Assembly: GCF_030867145.1 (NCBI RefSeq)
Contig: NC_134419.1
Coordinates: 75,951,403-76,015,402, forward strand
Length of the DNA stretch: 64,000 nucleotides
DNA from: Opisthocomus hoazin
Taxonomy: Eukaryota; Chordata; Aves; Opisthocomiformes; Opisthocomidae
Reading direction: 5' to 3'
Below the pieces are notes generated by a model. That model saw nothing but the letters and a program-made list of their open reading frames with translations. It had not been told where the DNA came from and ran no database searches. The stretch's first letter is position 1, and each line of letters starts with the position of its first letter. Positions 37,297 through 49,700 of the stretch are shown here, piece by piece. A program made the translations under genes and the position numbers.

Positions 37297-40200
37297 TGTG
37301 ACATGCTTGATGACTGTTTGTTGCCCTGGAGGCATGAATTTCTCCCCTACTCCAGACTCAAAATAAAGATCACCCCCAGCTGAACAACCACACAGTGATT
37401 GCTTATTTGGGAAGAAAATTTATACCAGAATGAAACCATCATGTCGTATTTTGTCAGCTCATTGGGACTTCTACAATCAAGCTAGCCTTGCCTTATTGTG
37501 ACCTAATGTGGTTTACAATAGGCAGGAAAGATTAAGATAAATCTCAGAGGGATGTGATGATCTGATAGTCAGGGTGCTTTAATTACACTTTATACAGGGT
37601 GGAGCATAATAATGGGACACAATTTCTTTTGAGCAGGTACAACATGCACTGTGGATTGCAAGGACCCAGGAGACGTGAACTGAGACACGTACTCATCATT
37701 CTTCCCTGGAAAAAGAAAAGATGAAGGGATCTTCACAGACACATGTGGAAGATTTTCAATTATCAACAAGTCAAGTAAAAATTGATTGAAGAAAACCCAT
37801 TAGGCTGCCAGACACTGAGAAACATGTGTTGGAAGTTGGTGAAGGCTTTATATCGGGCACTTAGCGGGATTGGTTGTCACTCATCTTTCCTTTCATTTCC
37901 ATTGAAAGGCGGTAGTGGTGTAGGAGTCCAGTGCAGAGAAAATTCTCCACAGCTCTGGAAATCATGGAAAACCCACTCATCTTTTGGGCTTTTACAACTC
38001 AGTGGAGACACGTGCACACATAAGCAGATCTTTTGTATGGCTTCTGCTTCATTTCCCTTTAAAGCAGGTTAGTTTTATCTGCTATAGTTAACCAGTTCCT
38101 GGTCAGTCACATCATAGACTACTCAGTAACAAAGCTTCTTTGCAGCTCCATGCAGAAGTGATTACTCCACGTGCTGGTTTATCTACTTTGGGATCGCTGG
38201 TATCATATGTACCTTGGTGCCCTGAGATACCTCATATCAGTAAAGGTCATGGGACTCTCCTCGTTGAGATCACTGGTACTCTGTTGGACTCTCAGCTCTA
38301 TCTGGTCCTCCTATACTTTGTCTTTAGCAAGAAGCATAAACACAGTGATTGTGCTGATCAAACAGATCTGTATGATATACTGTCAGTGTATAAAAGACAG
38401 TGTCACGCAACGACATAAATCTGAAATGCAAACATCTCTTGTGGTTAGCATCAACCATAGTTTTCCAACCTTTTTTTCAAGGCTGATTGACTGGTTGTGA
38501 GCTAACTGTTAAGTTTGCCTTTTCATTTTCTTTGGTATAAATACATCTAATGTCCATGTCTACGTTTTCATGACTTGATGCATGGTCTGCCAGTTTGGGA
38601 AGTACTCACAAGTAGCCTTTCCTAAGTAATGCAGGAAGGCAACTAAACCCAGTTATTTTTACCTGTTTGGGAAGACTTTCCCTGTTTGGTGAAAAGCTTA
38701 ACAAGGGTTAATTAAAAGCCCTCAGAGTCTTTCCACTAGTCCTTCCATAAGATTTTCTACTAACTTCAGCAAGCATAGGATCAGGTCTTCAATATTTTAA
38801 GCCGTAGGGATGGAAGTCTAAAGCAAATAATGGAAAGAGGATAGAAGTGACATGAATGAGAAATAATGCTGATTACAGAAGAAAGAATGACCTAAAATTT
38901 CGAAACCCTGGTAGTCTTGTGTCTTGACACCTCTGACCCGTGCTGCAAATAACAGCAAGACACCTAAGTAATAGTCTTTTCTGTCTAATCTTGCCAGTAT
39001 TGCTCAAGAAATATTATTCTGGGGGATTTACTGTTCCCGAACAGTTTCTTCAGCGTCTCTTAGTTGAGAAAGCCTTTTTCCTTGTCATGTCTTTCTCGCC
39101 TACGAGATTTTTCTTTGGAAAAACCCAGCCCTAACCCAGAATCTGTAGTTTTTCAGATCCTGTCAGAAAACCCCACATTCTGCTTGTCCCTTTTATCTTG
39201 CTGTACTGAGGAAACAAGTAATGCTGCTACACTCATTTGGAAACTAAATGCTCAGGGCTAACAGACTTCTCAAACTCGGAAGGAGTAGCATTAGAGAAAA
39301 CAGAACAAGGACACCCAAACAAAAACCCAACCAAACACTTTCAACACACATTCAGTAAATCACTGAAGGAAACTTAATAAGGAAGGCTATCTTATAAAGC
39401 ATCTTCTGCTGGCAGAGACAGCAGCAGATAAATAGGGCGATTTCTGCAGTTGCAGAATCTGGTTGCAGTAAGGAGAGATCCCAAGTGATCCAAGCATGGA
39501 GCTAGAACATATTTTGCTAGCATGGCTGGAAGTCTGAGAATACCGTTGTTTTTTTAAGGGATGTTGCAATTCCCAGTTCCTGCTTTTCAAAGCCCATACC
39601 CACCTCTATCTACAGGTGCTCACACAAACCCAGTCCTTTTTACAATTCATGCACCTTGAATACACATACAGGCAAAACCCTACTCTTAATTTGTCTTGGA
39701 GCTAATATGATACATCTGACCTAGGAGTTACTGAACTGATATATTATATGTCATTCTGAAAATCAGATTATCAGAAAATGCCTCCTTGGATTTCTATATG
39801 CTAAGTATAACATCTTGCAATGGGACAATAAAAAAATTGAGGAAATGAAACATAGCACTTTGTTACCAGAATCTCTTAGAATATTTAAAATTCAGTTTCG
39901 ATAAAGTATTGCCTCTTAGAATTTTTATTGCAGGTCCTGTGCTTTTTTTTCAACCACATTATAATGCAGCTTTTTCTGGTGAAAGTCATCTAACATAGTG
40001 CTTAATAAAGTTGCACAGCAAGTAATCCTATCCTTCGGTGGATAAAAGTAATATCCTGGAATATTCGTAGATATTATCTGTATCTCTATCTGTATCTCTG
40101 CCTATAAATCTATCTATAGTAATTTACCAAGAAAGATTACACAAGCAAAGGTTATTATCATGCTCAGGAAAGTAATAGGTATATTTCTATGAGGAAAGAG

Positions 40201-43200
40201 AGAAGTATAAGAGCGAATAAGATTACAAATCCAGTCTTCCTGTTATCATCTCAGGAATGAAGGAGAAAGGCTACTTATCTGCCTTCCTCGTTGTGGGATC
40301 TCTGTGGATAACTCAGAGCAAGCGGAGGCTGTAATGAGCCTCTCCAGTCCTTTTGGGGATGGTAGCAGGACAGGGCTGTGCAGACCATAGCCCCTACACC
40401 TATGTGGTCTAACCAAGGAAGAGGTAGTAAAGGTTTGCTGCTACAGCCAAGGACACCATCCACACCAGAGTATCTGCAGATGGATGGTTTACACATTGCT
40501 GGATCCCCTTTGCTACCACTGACCAGACCATTTTATTTAATGCCAGAAAGTTACACAAACCCTCTGCTCAAACCTGTTATGGGTTAAGCCCTCACGGGTT
40601 CTCACTAAGGCAAAATAACTTTTGAAGAACACACATGTAAAAATCAGGGCATTACTCCAAGATACTGTCATTAAATATTTGTGTTTGCAGTGCTGTAAAC
40701 TTGTGCCATCACTTTCTTTACAGACCTATATTTTCAGTGATGTACATCTTGTCAGAAAAGATTATTTTAAAGCTAGGATTTAGCAGTGCAGTCCTCATCC
40801 TGTGAGGCTTATAAAGAAAAAAAATCCCAAATGACAGCTTAAATAAAAATATTGATTTCAGCTGATTCATGACTCAGTAGATAAATATGAGCTTTCGTCC
40901 TGATTTGGGAACTCTGGGAATGCATGGCTTGGATGTCCCTGCTGCTAAGGGAGATGGGCTGCCTATAGAATTACACTTTCAGTTTGTCAGACCAAGCTTG
41001 TTGTTTGTTGATAATGCACTCAAGTTTGCATCAACATTGCTTTATCATCTCCTATTGTTGTAATAGCCCATCAAGTCTTTTTAAGGCAGCTTTTACTTGC
41101 CCCTAAGGTGGGAAAATTCTTATGAAAATTCCTTGTGCAAATCATGCCAGGGACATGGAATTCATGAGCAGAAATTCTGCAGCCTTTTGGAATCAAAGAA
41201 TCAGATTTTCTGCCCTTTTAATCACCTTTCCACCTCTGAGTAACATACAGGGAAATCACTCACACAGACATGAACAGAGATTGTTATTGTACCCTCCAAC
41301 TGATTTATATTAGATGCAGCTAAGGAGGCAGGCAGAGTGCTTGCAACATGGCAGCAGACTGCCAACTGTGACATCTAGGATGGCTTCAGGCACAGCCTTT
41401 GCCCTAGTGCTGCCCCACCATGACAGTGTGGGCATGGGAGTTGCACCCATAGCACTGACAAGGTGTCCTGAGCTGTGGCAAGATCTCCCCAGGCCAAAAG
41501 CAACTGCTCAGCCAGGACCTGGAGTCCCTCCTGCAGCATGCTGAGCAAAGCTTTCAGAAAGGAGAGGGTGTTTTATAAAATATATCTGGTATTATGAACA
41601 ACCCAGGGATGGAGGGTGGAGAAAAATGATCTATCACCCTCACAAGAAAGACATGCATGATAAAGCTACCCTGTTGCTTTTTCTGTGTCTCCATAGGGAA
41701 AGAGAAATTATATCATTCATTGCATATATTCCAGTACAGCGGTTTGCACACATGACACACATACAAACTTTTCCTCTCATAATTCTTACATTATTAAACA
41801 GCATTTAAACCAGCAGCTTAATTCCCTATCTGCTCAGACAGGTATTACTAAACATGATCTTCTGGCCTGACATGGGGATTAAGGGAACTAAAATGCCTGT
41901 TGTATATAAAAACCAGGCCTTCCTGCAGCACACATTGTATCCTGCTCCCAGGATGGGTCCTCTTCTCCTCTGGCAGTCCAAAAGTCTGCTTTGGCAGGCA
42001 GCTGTTGACCTCCACTGAGCAAGGAGGACGTGTTCAGGTCATGACCAGAAGAAGAGGGCACAGCTGGAACAATAATATTTGAGGGATTTCAAGTGTTGTA
42101 ACGGTCTCCTATAAACCATAATTGAGAACTTTACCTGGTCTTTACAGTAGGTCTTTCAGTGCCAGGAACCAGAGGACAGGCTTACTCACACATCTTAAAG
42201 CACATATTCCTCTTTCACCTCATACATCCAGCACCAGTACCACTTCTGGCCAAAGCTGCCTTGAAATCCAGACTGTGTGGGTCCACATGTGCCACTTCTA
42301 TGGAACAATTGAGATCTCATCCAGCTCCTTTCGAGGTGTTTCCAAACATCACCATGCATCAATCACCACTGCCAAGTTTCTCCAGAGCATGAACACAGCC
42401 AGCAAGGTGGCTCTTACTCTAGACCCTTCAGACAAAATACCTTGCTGAGAAAGTGCAGGCAAGACCCAGAGGCGACATCCTCTTGCCTAAGAGAGTTAGA
42501 ATGCAGTTTGGCAGCTAGATCTGAAAAGCTGTTTCAAAAGGTCTTATCTGAAAGGGGTCACTGATGCTTAAATCTCTGCCCTGCCATTGTATCTTTGAGG
42601 TTTTCCTGAGGAGTAGACATGCAGTTTATAATAATTGGATTGATTTTTTTTTATTCTCTCTGTGTGCTCCCCAATATAACTCATTGTAATGTTTTTTCCT
42701 TCCCTGAAGATAACACCAAAGAAAAGACAGTCTGCCAGAAGTTAAAAAGGTATACTGAGGAATAAAAAAAGAAAAGGAAAATATCCAATTTTCAATTTTG
42801 GTTGCTTCCCTCCACTAACTTTCAAGAAGTTTGGAAGAAAATAAATTCATCATTCACCGTGACATTACATGGCTGGTTTCAAAAAGAGGGAGAAGCCTAT
42901 GTACAGACGGGAGAAATTATGATAGCTGGAAATCCCAAACAGCTGCACTGCTTGCAAATGAGGAAATATTGCAGAGGATAAGTATTAAGACAATCTCAAT
43001 TTCTCTGCATGTAGAGCCATTTTTGAAGACACTTTTTCAGTTTAAAGAAAATGTACCTAGAAGAGAAAAAAAAGCTGCAGCCCTACAGCTAGATGATGCT
43101 GAAGTGACACTGCCTGTGTCTCCAGGTGTGGAGATACCCCTGGCTGCAGTGCTCTCTCACCTCCCAGGGTCCGGAGGTGGAAGATGAACAACTCCTTGAA

Positions 43201-43480
43201 GGTCATTGAATTACATCGACTTAAAATTAAAAGACAATTGATCTTTTTTTTACAACAATTAGATATTTTTTCTTTTACATAAGAGAAAATGTCATTGTCA
43301 GGAATGTGAAAATACATTTGGAGCTTTCTGCCCAAATCCTTGGGGTGTTCAGCATTCCCAAAAATAGCGAAAGTGAGGACTTTCTGTGACAATGTAATCC
43401 ATCTAAAACTTGTGATGAAGAATGGAATATCGTCAGCACTGCGGAAAGAAATCAGTTACCAACTTCTTTAATTTTTCGTT
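37297..43480. other. Non-coding interval, no gene recognised
   Basis: AT-rich DNA with short, unrecognised open frames. It includes a TATC-type microsatellite at 40,075-40,119, in which the 12-mer TATCTGTATCTC occurs twice in tandem (40075-40098) followed by decayed units. Nothing else was identified. Confidence 0.55.
40075..40119. repeat. TATC-type microsatellite, 12-bp period
   Basis: Two perfect tandem copies of TATCTGTATCTC (40075-40086 and 40087-40098) are followed by degenerate CTATAAATC and TATCTATAG units. It is a decayed tetranucleotide repeat and may be polymorphic. Confidence 0.8.
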
Positions 43481-43499
43481 CTTTATAGGTAACAGATCG

Positions 43500-43740
43500 A
43501 TGAGATATTCATGAATGCAGAGGAAATTCTTACATGAATACTGCTGTAGCATTATCATTTCCAGAGCTTGCCAAGAAAATGCAGGTGTTCCTCGAGCCCC
43601 GAGTAATAACAACGCAGAGCTCCTGGGTCTGGATGACAGGTATTCATGACAAAAGGAAGTAATCTTTCTGCGTGGGAGATAATTGCAGGCTATGTTTATT
43701 ATGCCTAGGGTTGATAAAAATCAAATAGTGATTAAGGATG
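43500..43740. promoter_or_regulatory. Possible regulatory block with repeated ATTCATGA motif
   Basis: The octamer ATTCATGA occurs at about 43508 inside the palindrome ATTCATGAAT and again at about 43640, with a related ACATGAATAC near 43532. CpG-bearing words such as CCTCGAGCCCCGAG sit between them in AT-rich DNA. A regulatory role is inference from motif density only; conservation cannot be judged from one sequence. Confidence 0.15.
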
Positions 43741-46199
43741 TAGACAAAACTTCATCACTTTCTTCCTTTCGGCCTTATAATTAGGTTTTGTAGCTAGACT
43801 CTCAACCATCAGGTGAAATTTAATATAAGAAAAGTCAAAGATGTTCTAGAATATTATGATATAAAGGATATAACAGATCACTTCAGGGTCTCTGTCCTCA
43901 CTTGCTCCCTCCACAAATCTTAAATCTTGTGTGGTTGCATTTTTTTCTTTTCTCATGGCTGGTCTGAACCTTTATCTGAAGAATGTTTTTAAAAGACAAA
44001 TAGATTAGCTGGTAGACATGGAAATAATCTATATGAACGTGAATTAAACTCACTTTTTGCGTTGTAGGAAGGCACTCACTTGAGACCAGTCATGAGAAAT
44101 CCTTGGTAAAAATAAACTGAAGCTGTTCCCGTTTGTTTACAGCTAATAATTGCACAGTGCAACCGTGAACTGGGTAGTTTTCCAAATTGTTCCATCAGTG
44201 GCTTGCTGATCTTGGAAGCCAGTTTGGCTCTGTATCTCTCCATGGGTTTACATAAGTTTTTTTCATTATCAGTAACCCACATGGAGTACACTGACTGATA
44301 AGAACACAGGAGAAAGCAGCCAATACTTGCTATATTGTTCTTTGGGTTTAATTTAAACATTTATCACATTAATTTTTTTTTAAAGGGAATTACAAGGCAG
44401 AGTTATAGCTGACTGAAAAGCTAAGACTTTTTTAGAGGAATTTTATCCACATGCTCTACACCAGTGGAGAGATGAGGGATGCTGTCAACCTATCAAATGC
44501 AGGCTGTGGTGGCAGCTATGCATCTTGGAAAAATATTAAACTCTGTATCAAAACCAGACCTCAGTACTCCTCTGGTTAAGCTATTTAATGAAAGGAAGAC
44601 TAATCCTGGTGGATTTTTCCCATGTTCATGGAAGAAGAGTAGCAGTATGTTGTTTTGGCTGTGCAGACTATTACAGAACTGGTTCTTTTTTAATGTGAGA
44701 CTTACACTCAAAAATGGTAGATGGATATGGCACCCTGTGTTTTGGTGGGAGCTTCCAAAAAGGTTATTGTTTTAAAATCAGCCACTTGCATCAGTCACTA
44801 AGGTATCTTTTGGAAGTTTAGCTGCTGTTTCTTCTTGTCTGGTAAAGTTAACCTAATGAAAATGTAACCAGAGTTTGTATTTGTCTTATTGCCTTGCTCT
44901 TATTCATCCCTGCTGTAAGCCTACTTCGCTTCAAGACCAGCAGGAAAACAAGATCTTATCAGACATATGAATGCTTTGTCACTGATGTCGCCAAGAGAGG
45001 ATTTAGACCACCTTTTATTTTTGTGACCGAGACCTAACCTACAAAGGCAGTATGGATAGCACAGTCATTCCTGGTCTGTGGGTCATGATGAGAAAGGAAG
45101 GGGAAAAAAAAAAGAAAGAAAAAAGGCTTTAAAAACCCTTAATCAAGCAATTCATTATTTCCAGAGGAACAGACTAGTCCTTCCAAAAAGCACTAATACA
45201 TTCAAAGCTTCCTTCATCGTTATGCAGTCTTGAAGAAGTAGTCTTTTAAATAGTCTGAGATGTTATTAATCAATCGATAGCAGTATCTTTTATTGACTAT
45301 GCGCATAAAAGATGTCTTACAAGCTAAATGAAATTAAGCAAGATGAAATTAAAGAATTTATTGTGATACAGATACCCCATTTCTTAGCAGACTTTAATCT
45401 CCAAGCAAGTTAAATTAATGTTTGATCTGTAGCTTTCTGATCCATGCATCCACCCACATTGCAGTATGTGTTTGCCCAACAGAAATACAAAAGGATTGTC
45501 CTTAACTCTTCAGGGATACTCCTGTCCAACTTGATATGCTATTAGCACATTTATTGCCTCACATTTTCATTTCTCTTAAATCCATTTACAGTCCTGCAGA
45601 GCGTTCTGAATTCTTGACCCCAGTACCTCTGCGAGCTTTTGTAGGTCAGCTACATCTCCTGCTGCTCCAGGCAGCCTGCAGCACCTGCGTGTATCAGCTA
45701 CAGGAACTCACTCGCCAATTAGTTTTGCACTTGTATTATCTCTGGAACATGCTCTGCTCTAGGCCTGAGGAGAGCCATCGCACATGATGTGCAATAACAT
45801 GAATGCTGTGTTTGCTCCCAGCTGTAGAAAACAACCGGTGAAACAACAGATGGGAGATCTCAGAGACAAGGTCCTGTGCGGTGTAAATAAAGGATCACAG
45901 AAGCAGCTCTTTTAGTTTATCATGATCTTAAAAATATGATACAAGAAGGCAAGAAGTTTTTCAAACAGGGACTGGTGCTCCATCTCTCCTGATTACAAAG
46001 AAAGTGCCAGTGCAGCCCCATTTGTGGCAGTTTCACCTGACACAGTCTGTCTGAGAAACTGCTGGTTGTGGTCAATGGTTCGATGATTGTTTTGAATTAA
46101 CATAGAAACCGAGTATGTTTAGTATTCACCTCCTTTTTGCCCTTCATTTTGATTATAAAATGCTGACTTCGATTCACAGGTTCTAACTAGAAACTTTTA

Positions 46200-46720
46200 A
46201 ATTTTAAAATGAAAAAGCTGAACTGATAGCAAGGGCACGCCGTACCTCATTAATAGTGCTTCCCAAACTATGGGCCTGGAAATGACACATCTATTTTAAA
46301 AAGGGTGCCTGGGCTTATCGAAGGGATTGCATAATACCTTCATTACTGTGGTAAGCCAGTTAAAGCAATAATTAAAATTAGAATCTCAAAGTCGTTCAAG
46401 TTAATGGCCCTGCAGAAAAACTTCCAGTGAAAAGAAGCCTTATAAAAGCCTTATCAATATATCACAAATCCAAACGAATCAAGCACCCAGCAGAGTTGTT
46501 ACAGAGAAATAACTTAAGCCTTTAATAGATTGCTTCACATTGAGTCTTTCAGTCTCTTAAAGATCTATGAATTGAATGTTACCTTCCCTGAGCTGAAACG
46601 GCATTAATAAGCTTCCCAGTATATTTAAAATAATTAAGCAATCAGGTGGAGAATTTGCAGGTGCTAAACAATCGGATGAGCTCTGAACTCCACAGTTCCA
46701 GCACAGTAAGGGATCCAAAG
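46200..46720. promoter_or_regulatory. Homeodomain-motif-rich block, candidate conserved non-coding element
   Basis: TAAT/ATTA cores recur in varied contexts (for example CTCATTAATAGTGC, CAATAATTAAAATTAG, GTTAATGGCC, GGCATTAATAAGC and AATAATTAAGCAATC) within about 500 bases, with no low-complexity runs. Such unique, homeodomain-motif-rich DNA in a gene-poor interval is typical of developmental enhancers. The base composition alone would supply some of these cores, so the call is weak. Confidence 0.2.
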
Positions 46721-49700
46721 AAAGCTGTGTAAAAAATACATATGATCATGTATTTAAAAAATATTTTTGAACCCAAACTCTTCTGCTCAGCCCGAGGCAA
46801 AGATCCAAATATCGTTTGTTAATAAAGCAGACTTATCTGGTTAGATCATCCCCATATGTGTAATAACCTCCTCCCTGGCAGAATTTATTAGGATGAGCAG
46901 AAATGTACACTGCTCAACAGAAAAACAAGATGCAAAAATCATTTATTTCAATCACAAGATAACACTTTTAATAATGCATATTTCATGAAAAGAAGCAAAC
47001 AGATATGAATATCCACATAAAACTGCTATAGTAGAAGAAATTATAAAACATAAAATACCTAGCTAATTGCTAAATGGAAGTTTATGGCTTGCGTGCTCAT
47101 GTATGACTTTATATAGAAACAGGAACTGCCATCTACACATCGTTTTAAAAGCCTTCTGGTGCAAGCCTCTATTTTTGTCTTTGCTGAGTGAGAAGAAGCC
47201 AGCCTAGTCTAAAACAAGAGGAAATTGAAACACTGCACATCTAAAAAGAGCAAAACTGACAAAAGTGATTTATGCTCTGACATTCTGAAGAACTACGGGG
47301 TGAAGAGAACAAATTCTGCCTAGAAGAGCGTAGAGGTGACAGATATCACTTGGTTGTCGGAACACGGGACCCATATAAAATGTAGTATCTAGCAGATTCA
47401 GTCCTGCCTTTCTTCCACGAGCATCAGGAATTATTTTACCTGTCTACAGACACCCAAGAATATTTTGAGTCTTTTAATTACTGATTGTCTTTCTTCTTCC
47501 TCTGAAATACTTTCCCCGCATTTCAAATATCCAATGCTTTTCCCATGACAGTTTAAATCCCAGAGTGACAGTCATATCTTAGGTGGCACTACAAGCAGTG
47601 CACTAGAGGTCACTCCTAAGCTTAATTGCTTTGCCTGAATGAGTGTCTTGCCAGCTGCATCATCTTCTCGTTAGGATATGGTCTCTCAATCTTTTCAGGC
47701 ACTTTTGAAATCACCAGCACAAGCAGAAACTTCTCAGGGCAAAGCTTTCCTTCCACATGTATGTAGACATAGCTAAAACGAAGTGCCTCCAGATTTGTTG
47801 GAGACCTCTAGCACTCCTACTGCAAATTAACCACACAGCAAGCTGAACATGAGTCTCTAAATTTAGCGAACAAAGACAAAGAAAGGCACAGGTTGTGCCT
47901 TAAATGATCATGAAGCCATCCCCGCTAGCCATAAATCCATGCTGGACCTCTGCCAGGGACGAGTCTGAAGCGCAGTCCTACCTGAGCTCGGGTTGCTGCA
48001 TCAACTCACAAGGCAGCTCCACTTTTCTGAGGGACGGTGCCACATCCTCGTGGCAAGCCTGGAAAAGGAAAGGACATTGCCATCAGTCATGAGAGCTAAG
48101 CTTGTCTCAAGACAGTCTCAAGATTTGATGAAGTCCCCGTTATATCTCCTCATGGGAGAAGCACTCATGGGTACTCACGGAGCCCCTTTTACATGCACAT
48201 CGATTTGCTCTCATCCTTCTGACAACATTGACAGGAAAATATAAGAGTAACTCAGAGCAATAACAGGTTTTTAAACTTGGGTGATATTTGATTGACATAT
48301 TTTCATATGAATAACATCAGAATAGTTATGCAGCTTGCAAATAATGATGGCATCATCTAAGTAGACTTTCAAATGCATGAATTCCTTTTTCTGAATTTTC
48401 TGAAAGCAATTCTCATTCAGCTGGTGGTTTCAACGGTTCCTGGAGGCTGGAAATCAGCCTTTCTAGAAATACCTTCCAGGGTTTGGGTCCGAAAGCATGT
48501 TGGGTTGTGCCGAATAATTCTAACCTCTGCAGATGGGTGTGCAAGAAGACAAATGGTGAAAGAGCTGATGGAAAACTTTACTTCCCCTCTCTGAAAGTAC
48601 TGATGTTGTTCCAAAGGCTGAAATATTATGAACGTTTCATTTAATTCTAATTAAAATAGGGGGTTTATTTGGTTTTTTTGAGTTTTTCAATATCTCTTAA
48701 AGCAAATTATGCTAATTTTCAGATTAGTTATTCTTTTATTCATTTGTACTTGAGAAAGAGGCAAGGAGTAAAAACAGGTTTAGAATGAAAAAAATCAGAA
48801 AACAAAACTAAAAGTCTCATATTTTAAAAAATTAAAATAGTACAAATTACTCTTTGCCAGTAAGTATATTTTTTGTGAGGAATGGTAGTGTGCTTAAAAT
48901 CTATCTACCAAGATTTTCTTTGAGCCTTCTTTGTTGTCTTTATAGGTAAACTAAATAAAGCAGGTACATCCATGCACCCTCTCCTTTCAATGAATACTAG
49001 TGTATGTAGCTCAGTATGAAGATGAAGCATGTCTCAATATCTGCATCATTGATGATACTGACATGGAGTGATTCCAAAATATGAATTGTGAACCAAAAAC
49101 CATGCAGGAATATGTCATTTAACAGATCGCGTTTGCAGGAATAACACAGACAGACCAAGACACTCTCCTACTCTCACCAAGTGACTGAGCTTGCTCAACC
49201 ACCGATTGATCCCCAGGAGGAAAGCTCTCACCTGGTTCAGAAGCAGCCCTGGGAAGGGGAAAGCTGTGCCTTCCACCTACACACACACCCAGCCACTGAA
49301 GTCCCCGACTCATTGTTCCCATGGCTTGCTGCTGCTGGTGGCTTGATCCGATTTCCTTAGCTGCCCCGAGAGCCCTTAAAAATCCATCTGGCAGGCAGAA
49401 GTGCCAGCAGCGTCAGCCACGTGCCTCAGGAGCTGATGTTTCTTTAATTTCAAGGAACAAACTGACAGCGACGACCTGAGCGTGAATAATTTGCTAGGAG
49501 GGATCTGGTGGGCAGCGATGCTACAGCTCCCATGGCACTTGCAGCAGGAGGGCTGCACAGCGAGGCAGTGGAGGGTTTCTCTCCCTGGCTCCCCAAAGCT
49601 GTGGCCCATGAGAAACCATCCAGCTGGCCAGTAAACCTCAGTTAGTCCCAGCACATGCAGTGCTCCCCTACAAGGCACCTACCAGAAAGCAAGGAGCTGG

